A stretch of DNA of 49,063 nucleotides from Lachnospira sp. UBA2821 (GCA_002351535.1 DEGR01000065.1:1-49063), one strand, 5' to 3'. Positions 35,239 through 45,937 are shown, counted from the first letter of the stretch. Numbers and translations are program-made. The notes: a model not told the origin generated them from the letters alone.

Positions 35239-38200
35239 ATGAGTGAAGTAAGAAGAGTTTATGTGGAAAAGAAAGCCCCTTATGCCGTTAAAGCAAAAGA
35301 GATGAAACATGAGATTTCAAGTTATCTTGGAATTAAGTCTGTGACATCACTTAGACAGCTTGTAAGATATGATGTGGAAAATATTTCAGATGATACATAC
35401 AAAGCGGCACTTAAAAGTGTATTTTCTGAGCCACCTGTAGATGATGTATATGAGGAGTCATTCCCATATAATGCTAAGAAGGACAGAGTGTTCAGTGTTG
35501 AATATCTTCCCGGACAGTTTGACCAGAGAGCAGATTCGGCTGAACAGTGTATAAAGTTTTTGAATGAGAATGAACAGCCGGTGATTAAGACAGCTATTAC
35601 CTATGTAATAGAAGGTGAAATATCAGATGAGGAATTTGACAGCATCAAAAACTTTAGTATCAACCCGGTGGATTCAAGAGAGACAGGTCTTGAAAAACCA
35701 CAGACTCTTGTTACTGAATTTGAAGAGCCGGCAGATGTTATTATATTTGATGGTTTTAAAGATTTTGCAGAAGACAGGCTTAAGGAATTATATGACTCTT
35801 TGAATCTTGCAATGACATTTAATGATTTTAAACATATCCAGAACTATTTTAAAGGTGAAGAAAACCGTGATCCGTCAATGACTGAGATAAGGGTACTAGA
35901 TACTTACTGGTCTGATCATTGCCGTCATACGACTTTCAATACAGAACTTAAGAACATTACATTTCAGGATGGATATTATAAGACTCCTATTCTTAAAACA
36001 TATGAGAGATATGTTGAGGACAGAAAGGTTATATTCAAGGACAGAAATGATAAGTTTGTATGTCTTATGGACCTTGCACTTCTTGCAATGAGAAAACTCA
36101 AATCAGAAGGAAAACTTGATGATCAGGAAAAATCAGATGAAATTAATGCATGTAGTATTGTTGTGCCGGTCGAGATAGACAAAGAAGACGGAAAAGGTGT
36201 TATTACAGAAGAGTGGCTTGTTAATTTCAAGAATGAGACACATAACCATCCTACAGAGATTGAACCATTTGGTGGAGCTGCGACATGTCTTGGTGGAGCT
36301 ATAAGAGATCCTTTATCAGGACGTACTTATGTATATCAGGCAATGCGTGTAACAGGTGCAGCAGACCCAACAAAATCAATGAAAGATACTATGCAGGGCA
36401 AACTTCCACAGAAGAAGCTTGTGCGTGGCGCAGCTAATGGATACAGTTCATATGGTAATCAGATTGGACTTGCAACAGGTCTTGTAAAAGAAATATATCA
36501 TCCGGATTATGTTGCCAAGAGAATGGAGATAGGTGCAGTTATAGCAGCAGCACCACGTTCAGCAGTTATTCGTGAGAATTCTGACCCGGGAGATATAATC
36601 ATACTTTTAGGCGGACGTACAGGACGTGATGGCTGCGGTGGAGCAACAGGCTCATCAAAAGTTCATACCGAGAAGTCTATAGAAACATGTGGAGCAGAGG
36701 TTCAGAAGGGAAATGCTCCTACAGAGAGAAAATTACAGAGATTATTCAGAAGACCTGAAGTAAGCCACCTTATTAAAAAGTGTAATGACTTTGGTGCAGG
36801 CGGTGTATCGGTAGCAATTGGTGAGCTTGCGGACGGACTTAAAGTAAATCTTGATAAAGTACCTAAGAAGTATGCTGGTCTTGATGGAACAGAGATTGCT
36901 ATTTCTGAATCACAGGAGAGAATGGCTGTTGTTATTGATCCTAAGGATGTTGATGAATTCATGGGATATGCGGCAGAGGAAAATCTTGAGGCAGTTGAAG
37001 TTGCAGTAGTTACGGAAGAAGCAAGACTCGTCCTTAATTGGAGAGGGAAAGATATAGTTAATATTTCAAGAGCTTTCCTTGATACTAACGGTGCACATCA
37101 GGAGACAGATGTTATCGTTGATATGCCGGAAGAGAATAATAAGTTCTTTGCAAATGAAAAAGTAACTGATGTTAAAGCAAAGTGGCTTGAGAAACTTGCA
37201 GACCTCAATGCATGTTCGCAGAAGGGACTTGTTGAGAGATTTGATTCTTCAATCGGAGCCGGAACAGTATTCATGCCATATGGTGGAAGATATCAGCTTA
37301 CAGAGACACAGTCAATGGTTGCAAAGCTTCCTGTTCTTAAAGGAAAATGCGATACGGTTACAATGATGAGTTACGGATTTGACCCATATCTTTCTTCATG
37401 GAGTCCATATCATGGTTCTGTATATGCTGTTATAGAGTCAGTAGCAAAGATTGTTGCAGCAGGTGGTGACTATAAGAAGATAAGATTCACATTCCAGGAA
37501 TATTTTAGAAGAATGACAACAGACCCTGAGCGTTGGAGTCAGCCATTTGCTTCATTACTTGGTGCATATGATGCACAGCTTGGATTTGGGCTTCCATCAA
37601 TAGGTGGAAAAGACAGTATGTCAGGAACATTTAATGATATTGACGTTCCTCCAACACTTGTTTCATTTGCCGTAGATGTTGCAAAAGAAAAGGATGTAAT
37701 CTCACCTGAATTTAAAGAAGCAGGTAACAGTATAGCATTGTTTGAGATTGCTAAAGATGAATATGACCTTCCTGACTACGAGCAGATTATGAAGTTATAT
37801 GATGAAATCCATAATCTTATCGGAGCAGGTGTAATCAAATCAGCATATGTCATAGATGCTAATGGAATCGCAATTGCGGTAAGCAAGATGGCATTTGGTA
37901 ATAAACTCGGTGTAAATCTTGATATAGACAGGATTTCAGCAGATGAACTTTTTGCAAAAGGTATTGGTAATATAGTTGCTGAGATTGCGTCAGGAAAAGA
38001 AAATGATGTAAATGCAATTGGAAGAATCATAGGTAAAGTTACAGAAGAAGCAGAATTAAAATATGCAGATGTGACAATAAGTATAGAGGATGCAATTAAT
38101 ACATGGACAGAGACATTGGAAAAAGTATTCCCAACACGTTCATCAGAGGATAAAGAAGTGCTTGATACACCATTGTACAGAGCCGGTGAGGTATATGTAT

Positions 38201-39015
38201 GCAAAAACAAAGTAGCAAAGCCTACAGTATTTATTCCGGTATTTCCTGGAACAAACTGTGAATATGATTCAGCAAAAGCATTTGAAAATGCAGGAGCAAA
38301 TGTAATCACAAAGGTATTCAGAAATATGAATCCTGAGGATATAAGAGATTCTGTAAAAGTATTTGAGGAAAGCATTGCACAGTCACAGATTATTATGTTC
38401 CCGGGTGGATTCAGTGCAGGTGATGAGCCTGACGGTTCAGCTAAGTTCTTTGCAACAGCATTTAGAAATGAAAAGCTTAAAGAAGCAGTTGAGAAGTTAC
38501 TCAATGAAAGAGATGGGCTTGCACTTGGAATATGTAACGGTTTCCAGGCACTTATCAAGCTTGGTCTCGTTCCAAATGGCCAGATTACGGGACAGGGAGA
38601 GAATTCACCTACATTAACATATAATACAATTAACCGTCATGTATCTAAGATGGTATATACTCAGGTTGTTACTAATAAGTCACCATGGCTTATGAAGGCA
38701 GAGTTAGGTAAGACATATGTAAATGCGGCTTCTCATGGTGAAGGAAGATTCGTTGCAAATGATGAGTGGATTAAGGAATTGTTCAAGAATGGACAGGTTG
38801 CTACTCAGTATGTAGATGAAAAAGGAAGACCAACTATGGATGAAGAGTGGAACGTTAATGGTTCTTATGCAGCTATCGAAGGTATAACAAGTCCTGATGG
38901 CAGATGTTTAGGAAAGATGGCTCATGTAGAGCGTAAAGGAATAAGCGTTGCAACTAATATTGTTGGCGAACAGGATATGAAGATATTTGAATCAGGTGTT
39001 GAATATTTCAAATAA
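35239..39015 (+). CDS. purL: Phosphoribosylformylglycinamidine synthase, single chain
   Basis: This 1258-residue enzyme makes FGAM from FGAR, ATP and glutamine, the fourth step of purine synthesis. The synthase part carries SDHCRHTTF, the NETHNHPTEIEPFGGAATCLGG segment and GGRTGRDGCGGATG. The C-terminal glutaminase has FPGTNCEYD, MFPGGFSAGDE, nucleophile C1099 in LGICNGFQ, and a SHGEGRF histidine. Its length matches the Clostridia-type single-chain form rather than the split PurL-PurQ-PurS system. GGAGG 6 nt before the ATG confirms the start. No other pur gene is next to it, so it is a stand-alone transcript here. Confidence 0.96.
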   Translation: MSEVRRVYVEKKAPYAVKAKEMKHEISSYLGIKSVTSLRQLVRYDVENISDDTYKAALKSVFSEPPVDDVYEESFPYNAKKDRVFSVEYLPGQFDQRADSAEQCIKFLNENEQPVIKTAITYVIEGEISDEEFDSIKNFSINPVDSRETGLEKPQTLVTEFEEPADVIIFDGFKDFAEDRLKELYDSLNLAMTFNDFKHIQNYFKGEENRDPSMTEIRVLDTYWSDHCRHTTFNTELKNITFQDGYYKTPILKTYERYVEDRKVIFKDRNDKFVCLMDLALLAMRKLKSEGKLDDQEKSDEINACSIVVPVEIDKEDGKGVITEEWLVNFKNETHNHPTEIEPFGGAATCLGGAIRDPLSGRTYVYQAMRVTGAADPTKSMKDTMQGKLPQKKLVRGAANGYSSYGNQIGLATGLVKEIYHPDYVAKRMEIGAVIAAAPRSAVIRENSDPGDIIILLGGRTGRDGCGGATGSSKVHTEKSIETCGAEVQKGNAPTERKLQRLFRRPEVSHLIKKCNDFGAGGVSVAIGELADGLKVNLDKVPKKYAGLDGTEIAISESQERMAVVIDPKDVDEFMGYAAEENLEAVEVAVVTEEARLVLNWRGKDIVNISRAFLDTNGAHQETDVIVDMPEENNKFFANEKVTDVKAKWLEKLADLNACSQKGLVERFDSSIGAGTVFMPYGGRYQLTETQSMVAKLPVLKGKCDTVTMMSYGFDPYLSSWSPYHGSVYAVIESVAKIVAAGGDYKKIRFTFQEYFRRMTTDPERWSQPFASLLGAYDAQLGFGLPSIGGKDSMSGTFNDIDVPPTLVSFAVDVAKEKDVISPEFKEAGNSIALFEIAKDEYDLPDYEQIMKLYDEIHNLIGAGVIKSAYVIDANGIAIAVSKMAFGNKLGVNLDIDRISADELFAKGIGNIVAEIASGKENDVNAIGRIIGKVTEEAELKYADVTISIEDAINTWTETLEKVFPTRSSEDKEVLDTPLYRAGEVYVCKNKVAKPTVFIPVFPGTNCEYDSAKAFENAGANVITKVFRNMNPEDIRDSVKVFEESIAQSQIIMFPGGFSAGDEPDGSAKFFATAFRNEKLKEAVEKLLNERDGLALGICNGFQALIKLGLVPNGQITGQGENSPTLTYNTINRHVSKMVYTQVVTNKSPWLMKAELGKTYVNAASHGEGRFVANDEWIKELFKNGQVATQYVDEKGRPTMDEEWNVNGSYAAIEGITSPDGRCLGKMAHVERKGISVATNIVGEQDMKIFESGVEYFK

Positions 39016-39039
39016 AAGACACTTTATACAAAAGAAGTA

Positions 39040-39081
39040 TTGACTAAAATAGCAGTTTTGAGATAATTCAAGACTGCTATT
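39040..39081 (+). promoter_or_regulatory. Hairpin overlapping a promoter between purL and the M16 gene
   Basis: AATAGCAGTTTTGA (39048-39061) pairs with TCAAGACTGCTATT (39068-39081), 14 bp with one G-T pair, and the loop is GATAAT. TTGACT (39040-39045) and this GATAAT (39062-39067) also make a promoter with a 16-nt spacer. It may end the purL transcript and start the next one. Confidence 0.55.
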
Positions 39082-39149
39082 ATCTTTAAGATGTATTCTC
39101 AGAATGATTAAGGGAGTACATTCGGAATAAATATAAATGGAGGGTAAGA

Positions 39150-42098
39150 ATGGAAGGAAGAATAAAAGACAGAATTAAAGGATTGGAGGAATTAAATGAG
39201 TACACTGTTATAAAGAGTGTAGAACTTGGTGACATTAATTCATATGGAGTTTTATTAAGGCATAAAAAGACGGGAGCAAATGTAGTTACTATATTAAACA
39301 GTGATAAGAATAAAACATTTCTTATTGGTTTTAGAACACCGGTAACGAACAGCACCGGTGTCCCACATATTATGGAACATAGTGTATTATGTGGTTCTAG
39401 AAAGTATCCGGTAAAAGACCCTTTTATTGAACTTGCAAAAGGTTCTCTTAATACATTTTTAAATGCAATGACATTTCCGGATAAGACAATATTTCCAATC
39501 GCCAGTGAAAATGATAAAGATTTTCAGAATCTGATGGATGTATATCTTGATGCTGTATTTTATCCAAAAATTTATGAGAGGGAGGAGATATTCAGACAGG
39601 AAGGCTGGACGTATGAGCTGAGTGACAGAGATGATGAACTGACATATAATGGTGTAGTTTATAATGAGATGAAGGGAGCATTTTCATCTGTAGATGATAT
39701 GATAGAGAGATATTCAATGAATTCTTTATATCCGGATACAGGATATGCCTATGAGTCAGGTGGAGACCCGGATGTTATACCACAGTTGTCCTATGAAGAA
39801 TTTCTTGATTTTCATAGAAAATATTATCATCCCTCAAACAGCTATATATATTTGTATGGTGATATGGATATGGCAGAAAAGCTTGAATATATAGATAAGG
39901 AATATTTAAGTGAATTTGACAGAATTGAAATAGATTCTGATATAAAGGAGCAGAAGGCTTTTGATAAAGTAAAAGATATAGAGATTAATTATCCTGTTGC
40001 AGCAAATGAACCGGAGGATGAAAACACATATTTGTCTTATAATACAGTAGTTGGAAAAATCACTGATAAGAAGTTATATGTTGCTTTTCAGGTGTTGGAG
40101 TATGCACTTGTGAGCATGCCGGGAGCGCCTGTTAAACAGGCACTTCTTGATAAAGGAATAGGTAAAGATATAGATGGCAAATATAACAATTGGATTTTAC
40201 AGCCATATTTTACAATAACTGCCAAAAATGCTGAAAAAGACCAAAAGGATGAGTTTGTATCTACTATAACGGACACATTAAAAGAACAGGTTGAAAAAGG
40301 AATTAACAGAGAATCACTTTTAGCTGCACTTAATACCTTTGAATTCCAGTATAGAGAGGCTGATTTTGGACTATATCCGAAGGGACTTATGTTTAGTTTC
40401 CAGGTACTGGATAACTGGATATATGAGGAGGACAATCCGTTTGAACATTTATCTGAAAACGAAGTATTTGAAGAATTGAGAAATAAATTGGATACTTCAT
40501 ATTTTGAACAGCTTGTAAAAGAATATCTTATTGATAATAAACATGCTTCGGTATTGGTTGCCGTACCTAAGAAATCCATGACAACAGAACATGATGAAGA
40601 GGTAAAGAAAGAACTTGCAGAATATAAAAATACAAAATCGGCTGAAGAGATAGATGAGATGGTGGCATTTACAAGGAGACTTAAGGAATATAAGGATACT
40701 CCTTCACCTAAAGAGGACCTTGAAAAAATACCATTACTCAAAGTGGCAGATATTTCTAAGGAAGTAAAGGAATTCCATAATACCGAAATAGATGTGAAAG
40801 GAACAAAAGTTGTTTATCATGATTTGTTTACAAATGGAATAGGATATATAAGTGCTATATTTGACATTACAGATATTGATAAGAAGTATCTGCCTTATCT
40901 TGGACTTATGAAAGCGGTTATGGGATATATGGATACAACCGAACACACATATACGGAACTTAGTAATGTTATTAATATTAATACCGGTTCTGTAAATGTA
41001 GGGGTATCAGTTCAGCCTATGTCAGGAAATAATGATGATTATATAATATATGCAAATGTAAGTGCCAAAGTATTTGTTGACAAGGCACCCGTTGCACTTC
41101 AGATTTTTGAAGAGATAATCAATGAAACTCTGTTTGATGATGAGAAGAGATTATACGAGATTATATCAGAGCTTAAAAGTAAGCTTCAGATGGGACTTAT
41201 GCATGGTGGCGATTCAGCAGCATTATTGAGAAATATGTCATATTATTCAGAGTCTTCACTTGTGTCAGAATATATAAGAGGAATTGAGTTCTATAAATTC
41301 ATTGAAGAGTGTAACAGAGATTTTGATAATAGAAAATCCGATATTATAAAGAACCTCAAAGAAGTCGCATCATATTGCTTTAGAAAAGATAATGTTATAA
41401 TAAGTTATACATGCGATAAAGAGGCTATGGAAGATATTAAAGAACCGCTTGAATCATTTGTAAGTACACTTAAAATTAAAGACAGAGATTTATCAGGGGA
41501 TAAACCGGAAGTTAAATGCCTTAATGAAGCATTTAAAACTTCAGCCCAGATTCAGTATGTTACAAGAGCAGGTGATTATAGAAAATCAGGTGTCACATAT
41601 GATGGAACTATGCGTGTAATCAGAACAATTATGAATTATGAATATCTGTGGAATAATGTCCGTGTTAAGGGTGGTGCATATGGATGCAGTGCAGGATTTG
41701 GTAAGAACGGTGACTGCTATTTTACGTCATATAGAGACCCTAATGTAAAGGAAACCAATGATATATTTGAAAATGTACCAGAGTATCTTGAAACATTTGA
41801 AGCAGATGACAGAGATATGAATAAATATATTATAGGTACAATCAGTTCCATGGACACACCTCTTACACCTATGGCAGACGGAACACGTTCAATGGTTGCA
41901 TATTTAAGTGGAGTAAATATAGAAGAATTAAAGAAAGAAAGAGAAGAGGTATTAACAACGACCGCAGATAAAATACGCACATTCGGACCTGTTGTTAAAA
42001 ATGTAATGGAACAGAATAATATATGTGTTCTTGGCAATGAAGAAAAGATAGAACAGAATAAAGAAATGTTTAAAAATACAGTAGAACTTTTTAATTAA
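39150..42098 (+). CDS. M16C-family zinc peptidase (presequence-protease-like)
   Basis: This 982-residue protein is a single-chain inverzincin of the PreP/falcilysin type. The inverted zinc motif HxxEH is HIMEH with H73, E76 and H77, and the distal ligand region is in NEMKGAFSS near residue 172. Two homologous halves form the clamshell in this family, and the C-terminal half keeps the RVKGGAYGC substrate loop. No signal peptide is present, so it is likely cytosolic and degrades peptides. GGAGGG with a 6-nt spacer sets the start. It is followed after 21 nt by era and may share its message. Confidence 0.9.
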   Translation: MEGRIKDRIKGLEELNEYTVIKSVELGDINSYGVLLRHKKTGANVVTILNSDKNKTFLIGFRTPVTNSTGVPHIMEHSVLCGSRKYPVKDPFIELAKGSLNTFLNAMTFPDKTIFPIASENDKDFQNLMDVYLDAVFYPKIYEREEIFRQEGWTYELSDRDDELTYNGVVYNEMKGAFSSVDDMIERYSMNSLYPDTGYAYESGGDPDVIPQLSYEEFLDFHRKYYHPSNSYIYLYGDMDMAEKLEYIDKEYLSEFDRIEIDSDIKEQKAFDKVKDIEINYPVAANEPEDENTYLSYNTVVGKITDKKLYVAFQVLEYALVSMPGAPVKQALLDKGIGKDIDGKYNNWILQPYFTITAKNAEKDQKDEFVSTITDTLKEQVEKGINRESLLAALNTFEFQYREADFGLYPKGLMFSFQVLDNWIYEEDNPFEHLSENEVFEELRNKLDTSYFEQLVKEYLIDNKHASVLVAVPKKSMTTEHDEEVKKELAEYKNTKSAEEIDEMVAFTRRLKEYKDTPSPKEDLEKIPLLKVADISKEVKEFHNTEIDVKGTKVVYHDLFTNGIGYISAIFDITDIDKKYLPYLGLMKAVMGYMDTTEHTYTELSNVININTGSVNVGVSVQPMSGNNDDYIIYANVSAKVFVDKAPVALQIFEEIINETLFDDEKRLYEIISELKSKLQMGLMHGGDSAALLRNMSYYSESSLVSEYIRGIEFYKFIEECNRDFDNRKSDIIKNLKEVASYCFRKDNVIISYTCDKEAMEDIKEPLESFVSTLKIKDRDLSGDKPEVKCLNEAFKTSAQIQYVTRAGDYRKSGVTYDGTMRVIRTIMNYEYLWNNVRVKGGAYGCSAGFGKNGDCYFTSYRDPNVKETNDIFENVPEYLETFEADDRDMNKYIIGTISSMDTPLTPMADGTRSMVAYLSGVNIEELKKEREEVLTTTADKIRTFGPVVKNVMEQNNICVLGNEEKIEQNKEMFKNTVELFN

Positions 42099-42119
42099 AT
42101 ATATGAAAGGAATGTATGA

Positions 42120-43040
42120 ATGACAGAAGAAAATAGCAATAATTATAAATCCGGTTTTGTCGCACTCATAGGAAGACCAAATGTAGGAAAGTCTACACTT
42201 ATGAATCAGATTATAGGACAAAAGATAGCAATTACTTCTAATAAGCCACAGACAACAAGAAATAAGATACAGACTGTATATACAAGCGATAGAGGGCAGA
42301 TTGTATTTCTTGACACGCCGGGAATTCACAAGGCAAAGAATAAACTAGGTAACTATATGGTAGGGGTAGCTGAGAAAACATTAAAAGAGGTTGATGCAAT
42401 AGTATGGCTTGTTGAACCGACAGATTATATAGGGGCGGGGGAACAGCATATTGCAAAACAGTTAAAAAATATAAATGTTCCCGTATTACTCGTAATTAAT
42501 AAAATAGATTCATTAAGTGATAAGACTGAACTGTTAAGATTTATAGATAATTATAGAAAAATATATGATTTTGATGAAATAATACCTGCGTCTGCCTTAA
42601 AGGGTGATAATACGGATACAGTTGTTGATATGATATTCAAATATCTTCCATACGGACCGATGTATTATGATGAAGACACAGTGACCGACCAGCCTGTAAA
42701 GCAGATAGTATCAGAACTTATACGTGAGAAGGCACTTAAGTGTCTGAATGATGAGATTCCACATGGTATTGCAGTTGCCGTCGATAAAATGCATTACAGA
42801 AAAGATGGAAGAATAGTGGATATTGATGCAACAATCGTGTGTGAAAGAGATTCACATAAAGGAATTATAATAGGAAAACATGGTGCAATGTTAAAGAAGA
42901 TTGCAAGTGCGGCACGATATGAGATAGAAGAACTTGTGGAAAGAAAAGTTAATCTTCAGGTATGGGTAAAAGTTAAAAAAGAGTGGAGAGACAGTGACTT
43001 TTACCTTAAGAACTTTGGATATACTCAGAAGGATGAATAA
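42120..43040 (+). CDS. era: Ribosome-assembly GTPase Era
   Basis: This 306-residue GTPase helps mature 16S rRNA and the 30S subunit. G1 is GRPNVGKS (residues 18-25), G3 is DTPGIHKAKNKLG, and G4 is NKID. The C-terminal KH RNA-binding domain has GIIIGKHGAMLKKI. Family length is about 300. AAGGA precedes the ATG. It is followed by recO, which matches the usual era-recO order in Clostridia. Confidence 0.97.
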   Translation: MTEENSNNYKSGFVALIGRPNVGKSTLMNQIIGQKIAITSNKPQTTRNKIQTVYTSDRGQIVFLDTPGIHKAKNKLGNYMVGVAEKTLKEVDAIVWLVEPTDYIGAGEQHIAKQLKNINVPVLLVINKIDSLSDKTELLRFIDNYRKIYDFDEIIPASALKGDNTDTVVDMIFKYLPYGPMYYDEDTVTDQPVKQIVSELIREKALKCLNDEIPHGIAVAVDKMHYRKDGRIVDIDATIVCERDSHKGIIIGKHGAMLKKIASAARYEIEELVERKVNLQVWVKVKKEWRDSDFYLKNFGYTQKDE

Positions 43041-43066
43041 GTTTACATCGGAAAGGTATATTTGTA

Positions 43067-43858
43067 ATGGCATATGATAAGATTAAGACAACAGGTATGG
43101 TTATATCTTCAATGCCGGTGGGAGAATATGACACGAGAGTAGTAATACTGACAAAAGAGAGAGGAAAAGTGTCTGCATTTGCAAGAGGTGCAAGGAGAGC
43201 AAAGAGTCATCTGGCGGCCGGGTGCAGACCTTTTTCGTTTGGAATGTTTGAACTGTATGCCGGCAGAAATTCTTATACAATAACTGACATGGTTATTGAG
43301 AATTATTTTGAGGACATATCGTCAGATATTGAAGCCACATATTACGGCTTTTATTTTTTGGAGCTGGCAGATTATTATTGCAGGGAAAATATGGACACAA
43401 GGCAGAATCTGAAACTTCTGTATCAATCACTAAGGGCATTGATTAATGAAAAAATTCCTGACAGGTTAGTAAGGATTATATATGAATTGAAAACTATGGT
43501 GATTAACGGCGAATATCCACAGGTATTTGAATGCGTTAATTGTGGTGCAGAAGGCAAAGGAACATTTTTTAGTGCAGGTAAGTGTGGTGTGTTGTGTAAT
43601 GAATGCAGACACCTGTACAAAGATTCAATAGAAGTGAATACATCGACGATATATACGATGCAGTATATCATTACATCAAAGATTGAAAAGCTGTATACAT
43701 TTGCAGTTACTGATGATGTTCTCAAAGAATTAGAGATGATTATGAGAAGGTATTTTGTTCTATATGTTGACAAATCATTTAAATCCCTTGAAATTATAAA
43801 TTCATTAGAGTATAATGTTATGGATTATAGCATTAAGATGGAGGAAAATAATGAATAA
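43067..43858 (+). CDS. recO: DNA repair protein RecO
   Basis: This 263-residue protein loads RecA with RecR and anneals single-stranded DNA. The N-terminal OB fold is recognised by TTGMVISSMPVGEYDTRVVIL and FARGARRAKS. A zinc finger has CVNCG and CNECR near residues 160-185. The gene lies 26 nt after era and overlaps the next lipoprotein gene by 8 nt, showing coupled translation. Confidence 0.95.
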   Translation: MAYDKIKTTGMVISSMPVGEYDTRVVILTKERGKVSAFARGARRAKSHLAAGCRPFSFGMFELYAGRNSYTITDMVIENYFEDISSDIEATYYGFYFLELADYYCRENMDTRQNLKLLYQSLRALINEKIPDRLVRIIYELKTMVINGEYPQVFECVNCGAEGKGTFFSAGKCGVLCNECRHLYKDSIEVNTSTIYTMQYIITSKIEKLYTFAVTDDVLKELEMIMRRYFVLYVDKSFKSLEIINSLEYNVMDYSIKMEENNE

Positions 43859-44507
43859 AAAAAGGTATTTAACTTTGATGGCAATGATATTTGGAGCACT
43901 ACTGTTAGCCGGGTGTTCAAAGAAAACATCAACGTATGCTGTCGAATACAAAAGCGGTTCGTTAGATGTGAAGAAAGATGGCTCAATCGAAGTTACATAT
44001 AGAGAAGAATTTGACGAAAAACGTTATGACAAAAAAGAACTTGAACAGGTAGCCAAAGAGGAGATAGAAGAATTTAATTCTAAGTATTCATCTGATAATG
44101 GAATGGCATTCAAGAGTCTTCTCGTAAGAAAGAACAGGGCTAAGCTGGTAGTTACATTTGCAACAGCAGATGATTATGTACTTTATAATAAAAAGTATGT
44201 CGATTCTGAGCGCGTGATAAAAATGTTTGTAGGAACATATGAAGAGGCGGTTGCAGCAGGATATGAACCGTCTGATAAGCTTTATTCAGTAAAGGGGAAG
44301 AAGAAAACAAAGATTGATAAATCTGACATAGATAATATAAAAGATTTGATGGTGGTATATACGACAAAGGGGACTTCTGTCAAAGTAGATGGAAAGTATA
44401 AATATGTGAATAAGTATGTATCATTTGAAAAAATCGAAGATACGGACGAGTATATAGCAAATACATCGGACATGAGTCAGAATTACATTTTATTTGAAAG
44501 TAAATAA
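43851..44507 (+). CDS. Small lipoprotein of unknown function
   Basis: This 218-residue protein starts with a classic lipoprotein signal MNKKRYLTLMAMIFGALLL and lipobox LAGC, so it should be anchored on the outside of the membrane. The mature part is charged, with beta-strand-like segments and no catalytic motif I recognise. The start at 43851 has GGAGG 5 nt upstream and overlaps the recO stop. A start at 43815 would destroy the signal peptide. It sits between recO and glyS in a housekeeping cluster, which gives no functional clue. Confidence 0.8.
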   Translation: MNKKRYLTLMAMIFGALLLAGCSKKTSTYAVEYKSGSLDVKKDGSIEVTYREEFDEKRYDKKELEQVAKEEIEEFNSKYSSDNGMAFKSLLVRKNRAKLVVTFATADDYVLYNKKYVDSERVIKMFVGTYEEAVAAGYEPSDKLYSVKGKKKTKIDKSDIDNIKDLMVVYTTKGTSVKVDGKYKYVNKYVSFEKIEDTDEYIANTSDMSQNYILFESK

Positions 44508-44539
44508 CTATTAACATACAGAAAGGAAATGTTGTAAAA

Positions 44540-45937
44540 ATGGAAAAGACAATGGAAAAGATAGTAGCACTTGCTAAGGCAAGAGGATTTGTATATCCGG
44601 GTTCAGAGATATATGGTGGACTTGCCAATACATGGGATTATGGTAATCTTGGAGTAGAACTTAAGAACAATGTAAAAAAAGCATGGTGGAAGAAGTTTGT
44701 TCAGGAGAATCCTTATAATGTAGGTGTTGACTGTGCTATTCTAATGAATCCACAGACATGGGTTGCTTCAGGACATCTTGGTGGATTTGCAGATCCATTG
44801 ATGGATTGTAAAGAATGTCATGAGAGATTTAGGGCTGATAAGCTTATTGAAGACTGGGCAGATGAAAATAATTTTGAGATTGAGGGTTCCGTTGATGCAT
44901 GGTCTCAGGAACAGATGAAGAATTTTATAGAAGAGAAAAACATAGCATGTCCTTCTTGTGGCAAACATAATTTTACAGATATAAGACAGTTCAACCTTAT
45001 GTTTAAAACATTTCAGGGAGTCACAGAAGACGCAAAGAATACAGTATATTTAAGACCTGAGACAGCACAGGGAATATTTGTAAACTTCAAAAATGTACAG
45101 AGAACATCAAGAAAGAAAGTTCCTTTTGGAATTGGTCAGATAGGAAAGTCTTTCAGAAATGAGATTACTCCGGGCAATTTTACTTTCAGAACAAGAGAGT
45201 TTGAACAGATGGAGCTTGAATTCTTCTGTAAACCTGGAACAGATCTTGACTGGTTTAAATATTGGAGAGAATTCTGTATTAACTGGTTAAAAGACCTTGG
45301 AATTAAAGACGATGAAATGAGAGCAAGAGACCATTCACCGGAAGAGTTATGTTTCTATAGTAAGGGAACAACAGATATCGAATTCCTTTTCCCATTTGGA
45401 TGGGGTGAGCTTTGGGGAATTGCCGACAGAACAGATTACGACCTTACACAGCATCAGAATACATCAGGTGAGGATATGTCATATTTTGATGATGAGGCAA
45501 AGGAAAAATATATTCCTTATGTCATAGAACCATCACTTGGTGCAGACCGTGTTACTTTGGCTTTCCTATGTGCCGCTTACGATGAAGAGAATATTGGAAC
45601 TGAAGAAAAACCTGATATGCGTACGGTTCTTCATTTCCATCCGGCTCTCGCACCTGTTAAAATCGGTGTTCTGCCATTATCAAAGAAGCTTAATGAAGGT
45701 GCAGAAAAAGTATTTGCTGAGTTAAGCAAGACATATAACTGTGAATTTGATGACAGAGGAAATATCGGTAAGAGATATAGAAGACAGGATGAGATTGGAA
45801 CACCATTCTGTGTAACATATGATTTTGATTCAGAGACTGATGGATGTGTAACTGTAAGAGACAGAGATACTATGGAGCAGGAAAGAATTAAAATAGAAGA
45901 ACTTAAAACATACTTTGAGAAAAAAATTGAGTTTTAG
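44540..45937 (+). CDS. glyS: Glycyl-tRNA synthetase (dimeric class II)
   Basis: This 465-residue class II synthetase attaches glycine to its tRNA. It shows the N-terminal LAKARGFVYPGSEIYGG, motif 2 region FRNEITPGNFTFRTREFEQMELE, RPETAQGIF before it, and a C-terminal anticodon-binding domain (APVKIGVLPL). A CxxC pair in the insertion (MDCKECHE and IACPSCGKH) could bind zinc. The length fits the single-chain homodimer type. AAAGGAAATG precedes the ATG. No T-box leader fits in the 32-nt gap. Confidence 0.96.
   Translation: MEKTMEKIVALAKARGFVYPGSEIYGGLANTWDYGNLGVELKNNVKKAWWKKFVQENPYNVGVDCAILMNPQTWVASGHLGGFADPLMDCKECHERFRADKLIEDWADENNFEIEGSVDAWSQEQMKNFIEEKNIACPSCGKHNFTDIRQFNLMFKTFQGVTEDAKNTVYLRPETAQGIFVNFKNVQRTSRKKVPFGIGQIGKSFRNEITPGNFTFRTREFEQMELEFFCKPGTDLDWFKYWREFCINWLKDLGIKDDEMRARDHSPEELCFYSKGTTDIEFLFPFGWGELWGIADRTDYDLTQHQNTSGEDMSYFDDEAKEKYIPYVIEPSLGADRVTLAFLCAAYDEENIGTEEKPDMRTVLHFHPALAPVKIGVLPLSKKLNEGAEKVFAELSKTYNCEFDDRGNIGKRYRRQDEIGTPFCVTYDFDSETDGCVTVRDRDTMEQERIKIEELKTYFEKKIEF

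Noticed and set aside
37776..38558. A 260-codon minus-strand open frame inside purL
   Set aside because: It is fully antisense to conserved purL residues, very rich in serine and leucine as a reversed-frame artefact, and has no sensible domain or ribosome site.
40088..40741. A 217-codon minus-strand open frame inside the M16C gene
   Set aside because: It is a serine-rich shadow of a well-conserved peptidase gene with no motif of its own.
44508..44539. T-box leader before glyS
   Set aside because: The gap is only 32 nt and glyS appears to be co-transcribed with the genes upstream.
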